Shown here: piece by piece, positions 42,030-53,992 of the stretch
Layout: each line of letters starts with the position of its first letter
Numbering within the stretch: the stretch's first letter is position 1
Source: Salticus scenicus
Taxonomy: Eukaryota > Arthropoda > Arachnida > Araneae > Salticidae
NCBI GenBank assembly: GCA_963930645.1
Contig: OZ005652.1
Location: forward strand, 352,060,602-352,124,601
DNA length: 64,000 nt
Direction: 5' to 3'
Position numbers and translations under genes: made by a program
Notes under the pieces: model-generated
Databases searched by the model: none
What the model was told of the DNA's origin: nothing
The model's input: the letters and a program-made list of their open reading frames with translations, nothing else

Positions 42030-42166
42030 AGTCTCGCCACCCCCTCGAGGGGAGTAAATTTTCATGATGGGTATCTTTTAAAAGAGCTCGCCAATACCTT
42101 TAAAACGAATGGTTGAACCATCGATCTGCGATAATTTAAAATAAAGTTATCGATTTTTTTCATTTT
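42030..42166 (-). repeat. Dispersed repeat R1, minus-strand copy
   Basis: Reverse of the R1 repeat inside the hAT-like element at 2.1-3.6 kb. GATGGGTATCTTTTAAAAGA, ACCTTTAAAACGAATGGTTG and AAATAAAGTTATCGATTTTT are present in mirrored order. The TTTCGAAAG core is changed. Confidence 0.65.
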
Positions 42167-42470
42167 AAAAATTATCAAAATGAAGCATATTTGGTGATTT
42201 AGCGCTGTTAGGCGATACGTTTGCTAGCACCGAGACTGCCGTGTACGAACAGAACCGTGTTTTGCTTTTCCGCCAAGTACTCAAAAGTAATCGCCTAGCA
42301 GTGTAAAATCGCCAAATATGCTTAATTTTGATAATTTTTTGTGGTCGCTGTAATTAATTTCAGCCGATAATTTTTTCATTTTCTGGTGTTTTATGAAGAG
42401 TAGAATAACATATATTTTTTTCAATACTTTTTGAAGATGACACCTTTTGAATGTTTCCTTGTTAGGCGAT
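42167..42470. mobile_element. Palindromic MITE R5, copy 2 (left end missing)
   Basis: Matches 41497-41795 closely, from ATTATCAAAATGAAGCATAT to CACCTTTTGAATGTTTCC, so the outer left arm has been lost. Differences from copy 1 are scattered substitutions. Confidence 0.75.
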
Positions 42471-42750
42471 TTTTAATGTGCGGGCTGGTTATGCGTTCCC
42501 AACACGCACTATAAGGGGATTTTATGAAATTTCCTTTTTCTCCCGTTTAAGGGTGGGGGGCACCCTTAAAGGGGACCCTACCCACCTAAAATTGAACTAA
42601 GTGCGTTTTTAGCTCAAGAAATAAAACAGTAACAATAAAAAAAAAAATTAAGTTTAGAATAATTTAATAAAGAAACTTTCCTATAAAAAACACCCCTGTG
42701 TTTAGCTGTTGGCAAGGGTAATTATTGCATCTCCTTAAAGGTCAAGATTA

Positions 42751-43297
42751 CAGTACCGGCCAAAAAATGTTTACACTTGAGCGGCAAAAAAAAAAACTTT
42801 ACATGTCAGTTGCCATTTCCGCCATAAAAATGTGTTGAACTCCAGTGATAACATATGGCATTAGTCGATCACAGATGACCTTTCCTTATCCTGTCAACAC
42901 TCAGTTCGGCTCATGGACTTTTAGATTAAGACTATACGCTCTTTGCTCCCACCAGCCAGTATTTTGTTTATTTGTTAGAAAGTTGATAACCTACATACAT
43001 TGGTATTCCTATACCACACAATGGGTCAGATTAAGCTTAAAATGGAAGTGAAATCTTATGCCTTGACTCTGCCAGAGAAGGGAATCTCTGTGATTGATGT
43101 AGCCAGAGATCCGTGACTAAACGGATGAAGTCAATAAAATGTAAAGATGGGATGACAAAATAGTGACCGACTAACACCATGTATCATCACTAGAGTTCGA
43201 CACATTTTTATGGCGAGAACGGCAACTGACATGTAAAGTATTTTTTTTTTTTTTTTTACCGCTCAAGTGTAAACTTTTTTTTTTTTTGCCGGCACTG
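42751..43297. mobile_element. Tc1/mariner-type element remnant, 547 bp
   Basis: It is flanked by TA (42749-42750, 43298-43299). The TIRs of about 100 bp start CAGTACCGGCCAAAAAA and CAGTGCCGGCAAAAAA. Both contain TTTACACTTGAGCGG, ACTTTACATGTCAGTTGCC and GCCATAAAAATGTGT. Internally, 43048-43115 reads VKSYALTLPEKGISVIDVAR, resembling the helix-turn-helix start of a Tc1-type transposase, followed by stops. It is an internally deleted element. Confidence 0.82.
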
Positions 43298-43299
43298 TA

Positions 43300-43741
43300 A
43301 TAATCATTACTCACCATGTAGTGATTGATTTTAAGAAAGTGGCAATTAAAAAAAAAAAATGTTTAGCTATAAACATTTGATGCGCATTAAATCTTGATGT
43401 AGAGCTCCAACAAAATTTTTGTAACACACACATAGAAATAAAGATATTTTTTAAAAGTGGTCACATGGTATTAAGAACTTCTCAAAATGCGTAAATCCAT
43501 CAAAAGCCTCAATTCAGAAATGTTTCTGAGTCCAGTACGTCCTTTTTATGAATATAGAAAAAAATAAAAGTAAATTATTCTCTGCAGAAATCTTAGTACA
43601 TTGCTGATAATGTTCTGTGAAAAACATGTCTATCATATCTCTCTTTACATATATATATATACAATATACATATATATATATTTATATATTGTGTTCTTAT
43701 ATTACAAAAGATATTCCTAAATATCCATTATGCAAGGAAGA

Positions 43742-43772
<31 letters not shown>

Positions 43773-46700
43773 TAATTGAAAAATAATTGATCAAAAAGAA
43801 CCTTAAACCACGAATTTATTAAACGAAAATTCCTAAATTACAAAAATTAAGGCATTTTAATGACTACCATATACACTCTATCTAGAAAATTTAATTATGT
43901 AGATTTAACGTTTTGTAAACTGAATTAATTTTATTTAAATTTATTTATTTTCTTTAAATCAAGTAATGGTAATAATAACAATAATTGACTGTTTCTTTCA
44001 TTTTGTTTTTAAATAAATATTTGCTTAAATTTTAAACTATATTTTTTATTAAACCATATTCACATTTTATCAATACTATTCTAGTACTTGTTTCAGTTTA
44101 ATATTTTCCCCTTCAAAATATAAATTTTAACAAACAGTTAAAGATAAAAGGCTTCTGTGAAATATTTGAATAATATTATTCACAAATTTCTGCATATTCA
44201 AGACTTCACATTTTCAAAAAACAAAATCAATGATTTAAATATTTATTTCTTATTTTCAAAATTGTAAATAAATATTCTTAATTTTATTGATTATAGAAAC
44301 CTGTTTAAACATTATTTTGTATTTAGTCAGATACCATAATAAATATATAACTCTTTATGTATTCGTTAAAACATACTCTTGTATATAATTACATAATATA
44401 CACAAATATACACATTTATCAAGCTTTTAGCTTTCTATAAATATCAACACGTCAAATCATTGGTGAAGAATCTCGCCAAATACCATATTAAATATCGCCA
44501 AAACTTTCCACTTTCATTTAATAATAAAATCATTAATTTTTGTGTTTGTGAGCTTCTATCACAGAATTGACGTTACTCTCTTTTATCTAGGCACCCTAGT
44601 AAATATTTTAAAATTTGATAAGATCTACCTTTATTTATATATTACTTTAGGGATGCAGAATATGTCCGAATGAGGTTCGGAGGAAATTTCGAGTGACTGG
44701 AGAAATTTAAGTTTTTATTTTCTACTAAAAGAATATTGAAAGTCTAAAATAACAAATTGTTACTTTGTAATGCTTGTAATATAAACTAACAATTATATTT
44801 TTATGTTATAGTGTATTCTTATTCTTTTAAATGCTTATTATGTAGAATATATGGCTTTGTATTACAAAATACATTTTCATGTTATTGAAGGAAATTTGGA
44901 TTATATTTTGGGAGAAATTTCCAAGGTCTGAACATTTTCTGCATCAGTGCATTACTCAATAACTGTTTCTTAATCAAACGTTTAAAATTAGTAAAAACAT
45001 AACCATCACCGTGTCAACAAGCACAATCTTTACAAATAGGTCATTTCAACAAGTTATCAAAAACTGCCTACGAGGACTGTATTATTCAGTTTATTTTATC
45101 TTTTTATTAACATTTTTTTAGTTCAAGCAATTATAAATGCTCCTAAACATTAAAATAATGCAAAAATAGCAGATGAAGGGAAGGGGGGATGTTAGGCAAG
45201 AACATTTAGTAATTTTTTTTCTTTTGTAATTAAGATTCTACATTTATATTTGTAGAAAATAATAAATAGCAGTACTACAAACAAACAGCATATATATCAT
45301 ATTAAATTAGGCCTAGCCAAACTCATGCATCTTTTTTGAGCAGTTTCTTAATCTTATAATTAGTATTAGACAAACTGTAATTAAAAACAGCAAAAAACTG
45401 AAATTAAAAACAACAAATAACAGTAATAATAAAATAAACAATACTGTTTGATGAAATAAGAAAATTTATTTTATCACTGTAAAAAAGATCAGCCTAATAA
45501 CTGAATAAAACACATGGTTTAAAATGAAATAAACTTCCACAGAAATATTCTTTCTTACCCAGTGTTTTTTTTATTGCAGTATTTGAAACTTAATATTTCT
45601 ATTAATTATTAAAATTAAACTATATTAAATTATAGACATTCATTCAAAACAGTTAATGCACTAAAATAAACATCAAAACAAAATGCACCTCATTTGTTTA
45701 TCAACCAAGTCTAGAGTTGCCATAGAAGCAATAGTAAACTTATAAAACTGTTTAACCTAGCATAAGCATAGTACACTTAAACAAAATACTAAATTATATA
45801 TATTATTGATAGCAGAAGGTTGTTTACTATTTCAGGTTTCTTTCTTTCTTTTTTTTAAACATTATTAAACAAAACAAAAATTACGTATTAAGATAGTAAT
45901 TATTAAATTTATAATAATCAGTATTTTAACTTGATAACTTACAGAAACAGATAAATATTTCACTGAAATCAGTAATGTGCAATAATCTGCAATGAAAATA
46001 AAGGTACTAGCAATAAAGTAGTAGAATGAAATTTCTAGCGTTCTTGTCAAAATATCAGTGTAGCACATTTTTAAAATGGGAAAAACTAACAAGATAAAGG
46101 ATTAGTATCTTAAGTAATTATATTTATGCCTCTGTTTTTATGTGTAAATACAAATTTTAAAATGGCACCTTAGTACAACTGCATGATAACTAAGAAAACA
46201 ATGTTAGATGCCATTTGGCACCCAACTGATGATAGCTTTGTCTAGTCTTTTTATAATGGTACCACCACTCTCCTCGTATTTTAGTTGGCGATGCCAGCAC
46301 TCCAATTTCATTTTTGTGTTTATGTCTAGTACAGTTCTATAGCAATAGTAAGCCCATTTTTGAGGTCGTGCTAAGTAAATGTTTAGAAAATAGTCAATGA
46401 TTTTTTCAAATAAACACTAAAGCTGCTAATAAAGTCATTCATTTGTTTGTAAAAAGTTACATATTTGCTTGTCAAAGTTACAATTTCTGAAAAAATTGTA
46501 TTTATCTGTTCTTTGATAGCTTCTTTATTGGCACTTTCTTTCACCTTTGAATTTACATTCAAGTTCTAGTTTCTCACCACATGGCATGCAGCGTTCAAAA
46601 TTAGCTGTCGTTAGTCATCAAATGCAGCTAAATTATTGCATTTGACGAATATAAAATTATTTCTTGTCGTCAAGTCTGATGCCTAGGAGGTGTGTGGTGC

Positions 46701-46880
46701 ATGGTAAATGGACACAGGAAGTAACCAATGGCTGATAAAACTGATCTGGGAGATTTCTCTCTAAAAACTTTTGCACCTGTTATTTGACAGTTTGGTAATT
46801 TTTTTTATTGAATATTGGGATACTTTCTTAAAATTTTAAGGTACTGCAAGTGTGAAATGGTGAACAAAGTATATTTTTGT
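43300..46880. other. Long AT-rich non-coding stretch
   Basis: 43380-43560 resembles part of the R4 fold-back repeat. There is a TA/ATAT tract near 43650-43690 and a T-run near 43742-43766. At 46200-46380 some minus-strand frames look briefly coding-like, but I cannot assign them. No gene is supported. Confidence 0.45.
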
Positions 46881-46890
46881 ATTTCTTTAA

Positions 46891-47126
46891 CCCTTGCTTT
46901 CGCAAGATCAAGGCATTACTGCAGGAAAATTGCTTTCAGGAGCCACTTGGCACGTTTGGCGAAAATCACCAGCACCGCGCCTTTTTGTATGGTTTAGAAG
47001 TTGCATCATTCTACTAGTTACGTTTGCTATCTCTGGTGAATTAGCGCACTTTTTGAATGAGGCGGGATTAACTAAATTTCAACTTCTAAATGGGGTCAAA
47101 ATAACCCTATCTTGGGAAAGCGAGGG
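46891..47126. mobile_element. piggyBac-type MITE, TTAA-flanked
   Basis: TTAA at 46887-46890 and 47127-47130. The left end is CCCTTGCTTTCGCAAG and the right end on the other strand is CCCTCGCTTTCCCAAG. The unit is 236 bp and GC-richer than its surroundings. It inserted at the edge of the R2 repeat. Overlapping ORFs are incidental. Confidence 0.83.
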
Positions 47127-47130
47127 TTAA

Positions 47131-47485
47131 ACTTTATCAAAAATGTGTGAATTCCTAATGTCTAATAAAACATTTTGATTTATAGAAGATAGTTCATATT
47201 TCAAAATCAAGATGAATCATGCATACATATAACCTATATAACCAATACATATCTCTGTGCACATACTGATATAATGTATGAGAAAAATAAATATATATAA
47301 ATTGTATTTAAAAATTTTTGATGCATAGTTCAGAAAATATTGTTTTACTCAGAATCAGTCTTCGTTAGTGATATTTAAAATGACTTTTAGAAATTGCAAC
47401 TGGAAATTTTAATTTGACGTGTAAAATATTTACAGCAGACATCATATGACACCTTCCCTTCCCAATTTTTTATCACTGATGGCAT
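47131..47485 (-). repeat. Dispersed repeat R2, minus-strand copy
   Basis: The reverse complement of 12681-13060 with many small differences. It is cut at its 3' side by the TTAA element at 46891-47126. Confidence 0.7.
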
Positions 47486-47611
47486 GAGCATATATTTACA
47501 GTTATCTTGAAACACAGTCGAATCTATCATTGTACATATATGTTGTATAATTCCAATAGTTTTTCTTGAACTTCCTTCATAATTCCTAAAAGGAATTCAT
47601 TTTAATTAGTA

Positions 47612-47850
47612 TTGGATCATACTTATTCTCTTTTCTTTTTTTTCACTAATAAATTGACTAAAGCAGTATCATCTTTATGAAAAATTGACTTATCAACATG
47701 GAAAGCACTTTTAATATTTTGAAGGTCTTTCCACACTGTATAACTATCTCTTGATTGGTGAGTGCTTCTCTTTAATCCCCTCTAATATTTTTAACATGGC
47801 TATACCAGCACTTAATAGTGAGGCAAGATTTAATCTTTCATCAGTTGACA
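47612..47850 (-). pseudogene. Unrecognised decayed coding remnant
   Basis: On the minus strand 47848-47744 reads STDERLNLASLLSAGIAMLK and continues to a stop. After a frameshift 47748-47615 reads DSYTVWKDLQNIKSAFHVDK and continues for about 20 more residues. Amino-acid composition and codon use look like real protein, but I do not recognise the family. The R2 repeat lies immediately downstream on the same strand, so R2 could be the 3' UTR of the parent gene. No introns are visible in this short span. Confidence 0.4.
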
Positions 47851-48369
47851 GGGATGTTCACCAACTTCTTTTTCATATACTACATGGACAGTCTGGTAAT
47901 TCACTTTTATTTCAGTAGTTTCGTTATGTTTCTGATGATACACTCATAAATGCTAGGCAAGTGTGTCCTATTTTTATACATCCCAATTGCAATTCTTTCA
48001 AATGTCTATGTCTATTTTCTATAGGACTATATATTCCACTTTAAAGACAATCATAGTACATAAATTTTATGTCACTTTTCTTTGACGAATTTCGGAAAAT
48101 AAAAAAAGCTTGGTATCTTTTTCTCAATGCTATTTCTTTCTTTTTTTTTTTTTCAATCTAGAAAGTCAGATTTACAGTCCTGACATTTTCAAAATGAATA
48201 TTCCTTAAATGAGAATAGAAATGTTTTCCCTCAAACTGAAATTACGCGGCATTTTTTTGCAAATAATTGGATCACGCAAAACTTTGCGACATTATAATAT
48301 AAATAATAACGAGATAATGAAACTAATATGAGAAAACAGTAAAACACCAACACGTGTCCTTGTTCATTA

Positions 48370-48804
48370 TTTATCTCCAAGGCTTCCGTATCCGTATGCC
48401 GTAGAGAGAATCATTCAAAAAGTGATTCGTTCTCTGAAAGTCAGACCGCATCCTCTTGCGCATGCGTTAAAAAATTGCCGTAAGCCCATTAAAGTTACGG
48501 CTGCCGTAGCTCTAACCACTTCGTTAATTCTGCGAAAAAGCGCGCTTTCAAGTCTGAAGTGGAAAGGTAGTCGATGCGAGCGCCACTTCTAAAAGCGACC
48601 AAAATGGGGCTATTTTGATAACACAGCGTCGGCGGTCCATAGTGTATACGTCCATGTTTTTGGCATAGCGAATCTGTTTATTACTCAACCAACCAAATCT
48701 ATCTTTATTATTCATCATGGCGTCATCCTGTTGTTTATTTTGACTTCAACTTTCAGTTTGATTATGTGATATTTTCAAAAATCTATCTGTAAAAGAAGTG
48801 AATA
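48370..48804 (+). promoter_or_regulatory. Likely promoter and 5' UTR of the DDX41-like gene
   Basis: CpG density rises here relative to the flanks (CGCGCTTTC, GATGCGAGCGCC, CAGCGTCGGCGG). GCGCATGCG at 48458-48466 resembles an NRF1-type palindrome, and a short upstream ORF of eight codons (MASSCCLF) lies at 48717-48743. The left half (48383-48519) is a copy of repeat R3, so part of the promoter may derive from a repeat. The transcription start is not determined. Confidence 0.5.
48383..48519 (-). repeat. Repeat R3, minus-strand copy
   Basis: Mirrors 34174-34331. ATTCGTTCTCTGAAAG, TGCCGTAAGCCCATTAAAG and TTACGGCTGCCGTAGCTCTA are the reverse of the other copy. It ends about 285 bp before the helicase start codon. 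Confidence 0.78.
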
Positions 48805-48849
48805 ATGTCTGTTCGACAATCTCCTGCATCTGAACATCCGCCAGTGAAG
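48805..48849 (+). CDS. DDX41: DDX41-like helicase, exon 1
   Basis: The first coding exon encodes 15 residues, MSVRQSPASEHPPVK, ending in phase 0 at AAG followed by GT (48850-48851). It is too short to stand out alone. It is supported by the in-frame junction with exon 2, the CpG-richer region just upstream and an A-rich context before the ATG. The protein family is a nuclear DEAD-box ATP-dependent RNA helicase linked to spliceosome function, known as abstrakt in Drosophila. The start could be revised if transcripts show another first exon. The donor could alternatively be the GT three bases earlier in the CCAGTG context, but the later site keeps the frame and has the better AAG/GTTAAT match. 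Confidence 0.6.
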
Positions 48850-51800
48850 GTTAATTTAAATATTTCACCATTTTTACTTCTTTAAAACCCTTAATTGAAG
48901 TTTTCAAATATTTAAGGTATTTGATGAGAGAAATAATGATTAAACTTTACAATCCGGCAGGGTTTCATATGCCATTACTTTTTTAGCATTTTGCTGAAAT
49001 ACATTGTATTTTGCTAAAATATGTTCGTAAGAATTTCACTAAAAAGCAAAAACCAGACAGCTTCATAAAATATTTCTATATAATAACCTCTAATTTTTAT
49101 TCAAATATTCGTTGGCAAAAATTACAAAATTATCAGGAATCGTTAATCATTTACATAGTATATTTGGATTTCCTTTCAATTTTTAATAGTTGAATTTAAA
49201 TACAAAAATATTTAAAAGTATGTTGGAATTAAGAATTTGCTTCATAGAAGCATTCTCACTGCTAATTGCTAAATGATCTACCCCTTCTTATTACTCCCCT
49301 TTTTAATCGCTTTTTCATTTTGCACATATGACATACCTGTCACTTTTCTATTGTTGAAATCGAAACAAAGTTTCACTGACTCATGTTTTTTAAATCGCAA
49401 TAATTTCATTTATCACAGGTGGTCCATGGCTCATGTTTCTTAAGTCACATGTATGATTCTTGATTAATATTATCAGTGAATAAAAGAAATACAAAATAGA
49501 ATTGGGAATAACCAAGTTAAGAAAAAGAATTCAACTATATCCAAAGAATTAAATTAACTTCTGAAAAAGCTAGAATACACTGCTTGTGTATTTTAGCTTT
49601 GTGGTAAACTTTTTCTTAAATAAAGTAAGCAAACTTTGACGAGACCGAGACTTTCATAGAAGAGTATTTCTTTCTCTGGCAAATAAAAGCTTCAAAAGAA
49701 AACTTAATAAATTATTAAAAAATGCAATTTGGATTTAAATAATTCAACTGAAAAAAAATAAAAAAATAATAAAGATGTGTAAAATTCTCACTACTTCCAA
49801 TACCAACAACTCAGTGATGCAGTTTGGGTTTTAAAATCCTGGGACCCATGAGTTACAAAAATCTGGGTCCTTTTTAAAAAAAATGGGTCTTCACATATAT
49901 AAATTTGTATAAAAATATAAATTAAAATTTCATCATATTGTAGATGAAAAACAGTTTTTTATGAATTTTTAACTAGTTCTTTTTGAGACTGTTTTAAAAC
50001 TAATATTATGTAGGAGGTGGTTGCTATTAAGAAACAATAGAAAACATCTAGCTCAATGTGCTCAGGAAGAAGAAAAGAGAGAATAAAAATATAGTATAGT
50101 AGTTAATTATTATTATTATTAATTTAAACTAAAAGTATTTTAAAAAAGTCCTTGAAATTATCAGCATTAAGAGAACAAAATGAGATTTTTTTTTTTTTTT
50201 TTTGAGGTAGGAGTTTTGAAATAAGCAGATTGATTGCAAAATTTAATTACACAATCCACTTCAAATACAGAAAAGGATCCATTATCCGGCAGCTGCGGGA
50301 CCAACCTGATTCTGGTTATCAGAATTTTCTGGATATCAAATCAGCCCCAGCCGAATATGGAAATATCACGTCTGCAAAAGCTACCTCCATTCCCCTACCA
50401 TCCTTTAACCACAAAATAACTTACCAATAAACTGTACTGATAACTTAAATAATGAATTAGGGAAAAGGTAAAAAAAAGTGTACTTACTTATCTGTAAAAG
50501 AAATTAATAATAACATTCTGACATTAGCAAAAATATTTTAATTTTTGCTTATTCAGCAAACATATTATTATTATTATTATTTAATACTTAGGGTAGGGAT
50601 GTACAAACTTTTTGGCTGGAGGGCCACTCTCGCTGTTGAGTGGGCCATGAAGGGCCACAAACGAGATAATATAAAAGGATTAGACTATGCAGATATATTC
50701 ACTGTGTTTATTAAGAAGTATATATAAACTGGGTGATTCAAAATAGACGTTACAACAATTATCTCTAAAACTTACAGTCATAGAAACATACTTCTAATTT
50801 TAAAGGTACGAAAATAAGCAGCTTTGAGTGTAGGTATGTGGGTATAAAAACATTGTTTTGAGGTATAAAGACTGCAAGATCTGTAAATGAAAATGCTTCT
50901 GTGGTTATAATTGTCGATTTTTGCATAGATTTTTCAGGTCTATTTTTATAAAATTCCATGTTACAAAATTTGGTTCGCGACATAAAAAATAACTCACGAC
51001 AAAATATAACATAGCTTGTGGCATAAAATATAACATAGTGAATTTTAAATTCTCCCTGACCTGTGTAAACCCTGATATAAAACCCATCATTTTCATCCCC
51101 TTCTTTCCCAATTTTTTTTTTTATAAATGAAAGTTTTACGATTACAACAAATAAAATATTTTTTCTTTCTCTTTTTTATTTTCCTTAACAAAAAGAAAAA
51201 AATCTGTCCTGCTGATGTTTAATGCGGTCTAAAATGTCAATCCTTCCACGTGCCGCAAATTGATGGCTCCTGAGCCGCATGTGGCCCCTGGGCCACAGGT
51301 TGTGCGCCTCTAACTTAGGGTGTTTATATAATAATTTTTTTAAAATCTTAATAGACATAATATCATGTTTTTGTAATCACATTCGTTCATCCATTTCTTT
51401 TGTTTTTGTTTTGTTTCAACAAATTTAGAACGCAGTTAGATGATGCAGTTCAATGTATCGGCATTTTTAACTGGTAACTTTTTCGTATCAAAACTTTTGT
51501 TTCGTGTTTCTTTGTGTTTGGTTTTTCATTCACCATTGGTGTGTGTTTATCATACAGTATTGGTATATCATATTGGAATTAAATAGGAACGTTTTTGATT
51601 TTTTGAAAGGAGGGTTTTGCGACTAATCGAATTTCATATTTCGGCTAAGCTTTGGTAGAATACACCCATTGTCGATACGTTATGCCGTGATGCTATTTGG
51701 TGTATTGTGTATTTTTTACTGATGATCTTTTCACATCGGAACTTCGTTTTGTCGTCTCGGAGTTGGAACTTCGTTTTTGGTTTCACACCGGCCGCTTGTT

Positions 51801-52485
51801 TCTTTTTATCGTGTAGGATTGGTTCTTTTTCCTTTATCATAAAATGGAGTTTTAAAGATTTATTTTTATTCTTCTGAACAGAATACCTGAAAAATATATG
51901 GAAAATATCAGTTTTAAACAAGAAATATATTTTAATATTTACTTTTTCTTCTTTCTTCTAGTTTGAAAATTTTTTTTAAGAATGAAAATTACATGTCCAC
52001 TGAGACCCGCCACAATAAATGTTTCGTGTCCTACCTTCGATTTTTCACGTAATTTACGCGCTAAATGGCATCGCTGCTACGCTGCAACTATATTTTAACA
52101 CTTTTTTAGAGATCATTGACCACAGAGTAAATAGAGTGGGAACATAGATTTTAGAGATGTATATATTTAATAAATAACTTTATATTAGAAAATAGCTATC
52201 TTAATAATTAGTTTTAATAATTTATTAGAAAAATTTCATTATTTTCATGCATATTACCATTTCTATAGTTTACACAAAAATATAAAATAAAGTTCTTAAT
52301 ATAATTAATGATTTATATTATATGCAGTTAAAATATATTTATCTTATAACATACCATACTCAAAATTTTATGTTTTGCTAACTAATTTATGTTATCTTTG
52401 TAAGCGTGAAGTTAATGCACAACATATATGTAAAATTTTATCATTATTGTACTTTTATAATTAAATCTAAATATTCAATATTTAG
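48850..52485 (+). other. DDX41: Intron 1 of the DDX41-like gene
   Basis: 3,636 bp, GT...AG. The acceptor ATATTTAG is preceded by a T-rich stretch. It contains a diverged piece of the GGGTCC-type hAT MITE near 49830-49900, a complete hAT element at 50594-51312, and AT-rich sequence. The small patch 51990-52125 has several CpGs and a short ATG frame (MSTETRHNK...), a conceivable alternative first exon but without support. Confidence 0.6.
50594..51312. mobile_element. hAT element, 719 bp, non-autonomous
   Basis: The left end is TAGGGATGTACAAACTTTTT, and the right end on the other strand is TAGAGGCGCACAACCTGTGG. The exact 8-bp duplication ACTTAGGG lies at 50586-50593 and 51313-51320. The subterminal GGAGGGCCAC/GTGGCCC words are typical of this hAT type. 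No transposase frame. It lies inside helicase intron 1. Confidence 0.9.
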
Positions 52486-52581
52486 AGATATCGCCATGAA
52501 GAAGAAGAACAGAAAGAAAGTGACAGTGATGATAGCAATTATGAGCCATACATACCATTAAAAGAAAGAAGGAAGCAGAAG
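52486..52581 (+). CDS. DDX41: DDX41-like helicase, exon 2
   Basis: A 32-codon exon in phase 0-0, between an ATATTTAG acceptor and a strong AAG/GTAAGT donor at 52582. It encodes RYRHEEEEQKESDSDDSNYE followed by PYIPLKERRKQK. An acidic Ser/Asp/Glu stretch leading into a Y-x-P-Y-[IV]-P-[LV]-[KR]-x-R box is the recognisable N-terminal signature of DDX41/abstrakt proteins, where a short acidic region precedes the conserved YVPYVPL-type motif. The DEAD-box domains would be encoded by later exons beyond this window. I searched the remaining sequence by eye for the next conserved block and found none. Identity rests on this short motif, so it is good but not certain. Confidence 0.72.
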
Positions 52582-52708
52582 GTAAGTTAATTTTTGACTG
52601 AATTTTAATTTTCAGTTTTTTTGTAATCACTTAAAATCACATTTTAACTTTTCTGTGTTTTGTTATATATCAAAACAGGGAACATTTAAAGTTCAATAAT
52701 TTACATTA

Positions 52709-52917
52709 AAACAATTAAATAAAATGGCATTACTTGAAGTTAAGCTCTAAGCCTTTTTTTTTGTGGGGGGATTCCAGATGTCTTCATTGTTGATGCCGTT
52801 GAAACTGATTTCAATTAGTGGCGGTTTGATCGATGCATGACTGAATGACCTGGAATCCCAGGAGAAAGGCTTACCACCTAACTTCAAGTAAGACTGTTTT
52901 ATTTAATTGTTTTAGTG
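52709..52917. mobile_element. Fold-back MITE
   Basis: Arms of about 90 bp: ACAATTAAATAAAATGGCAT, ACTTGAAGTTAAG and AAGCCTTT on the left, and GATTCCAG at both inner edges. The mirror at 52828-52917 reads CTGGAATCCCAGGAGAAAGG, CTAACTTCAAGTAAG and TTTTATTTAATTGTTTT. Confidence 0.65.
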
Positions 52918-53484
52918 AAACAAGAACATACTCATAAAGGTATGCGTGTGTGTGAGGAGGGGGGTTAAGAGGGCTCTAACCTGCCTTCCCAGCAGTGGCG
53001 TCGCATGAATGACATTTTTGGTCATCTCTATGCGAGTGGCTGGAAACAGTGCATTATAATGGAATATGTATTTATCTTATTGGTTTATTCGCCTTTTTTT
53101 ATAGAGCAGATGGAATTCCAACAGTCAATCAGATGAATGAACTTTCCATCAGGGTTGTAGTGATTTAAATCAATTGATTTTTTTGAAAAAAAATCACTGA
53201 TTTAAATAATTTATTTTAAATATCAAAGTTATTGGCTTTAATGGAATGTAATTGATAATCTAACTTTAAAAAATGAGATATTTAATTATTTCTTATGTAA
53301 ATTTAAAAATACAATTCGTAAAATCTAACAAAATATTTCATTAGACGAGCTAATATTTCTCATTTCTTGACTTTAGATTCATCTCGACAAAGCAACATTA
53401 ATAAACACAAAAATAAGTTATATCTTAACTTTCTTAATTATTTATACATTTTATTATATATTTTAATAACTTATTATATTTTAA

Positions 53485-53992
53485 CCCATTAATGCCTGAA
53501 ATAATTTTGAAAAATATATTTTGATGAATATTTCAATTTTAAACTAATATGGACAACTGAGAATGAAATATTTTAAATTTAAAAAACTCTTCTAATAGTT
53601 TTAAATTAACAACCTGTCCTCATTTGAAGACATTTAGTGTTCTAGCGAAAAATCTTCCAGATAAAAAAAACTTTGAGATAACAGATTAATTTTCTATTAT
53701 ATGCTGACAAAGACCTTGAAATTAAAGTTTTATAATATATATTATTCAACTTGATTTAAGTTAATATATCTGTGCAAAAAGCAAATATATGTGCGACAAA
53801 TGAAAAATCATAAAATAACTAGATCCGAATTATGAAATAGTAATTAATAGTAGACACATAAAACTCTCTGGGATCATTCGGAGTGATGCTATAAACTGTC
53901 ACTAAAAAGCAGAAATCATTCCAACAAACCTCCAAAAATATACATGCCATTTTATTAGCTGTCCTCAAATGAGGACGCTGGGCGTTAATGGG
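53485..53992. mobile_element. piggyBac-type MITE in the nest
   Basis: TTAA at 53481-53484 and 53993-53996. The left end is CCCATTAATGCCTG and the right end on the other strand is CCCATTAACGCCCAG. GTCCTCATTTGAAGAC and GTCCTCAAATGAGGAC words lie inside. 508 bp with no ORF. Confidence 0.87.

Noticed and set aside
46200..46380. Minus-strand coding-like stretch with W/H residues, possibly another PLE C-terminus
   Set aside because: Two frames look equally plausible and no GIY, YIG or RESIEIA-type landmark is present, so the match could be chance.
50230..50430. 66-residue ORF in helicase intron 1 with AC-rich text
   Set aside because: Overlaps a second ORF in another frame and shows no domain; the sequence (ATTATCCGG...CTGGTTATCAGAA) looks more like a decayed transposon end.
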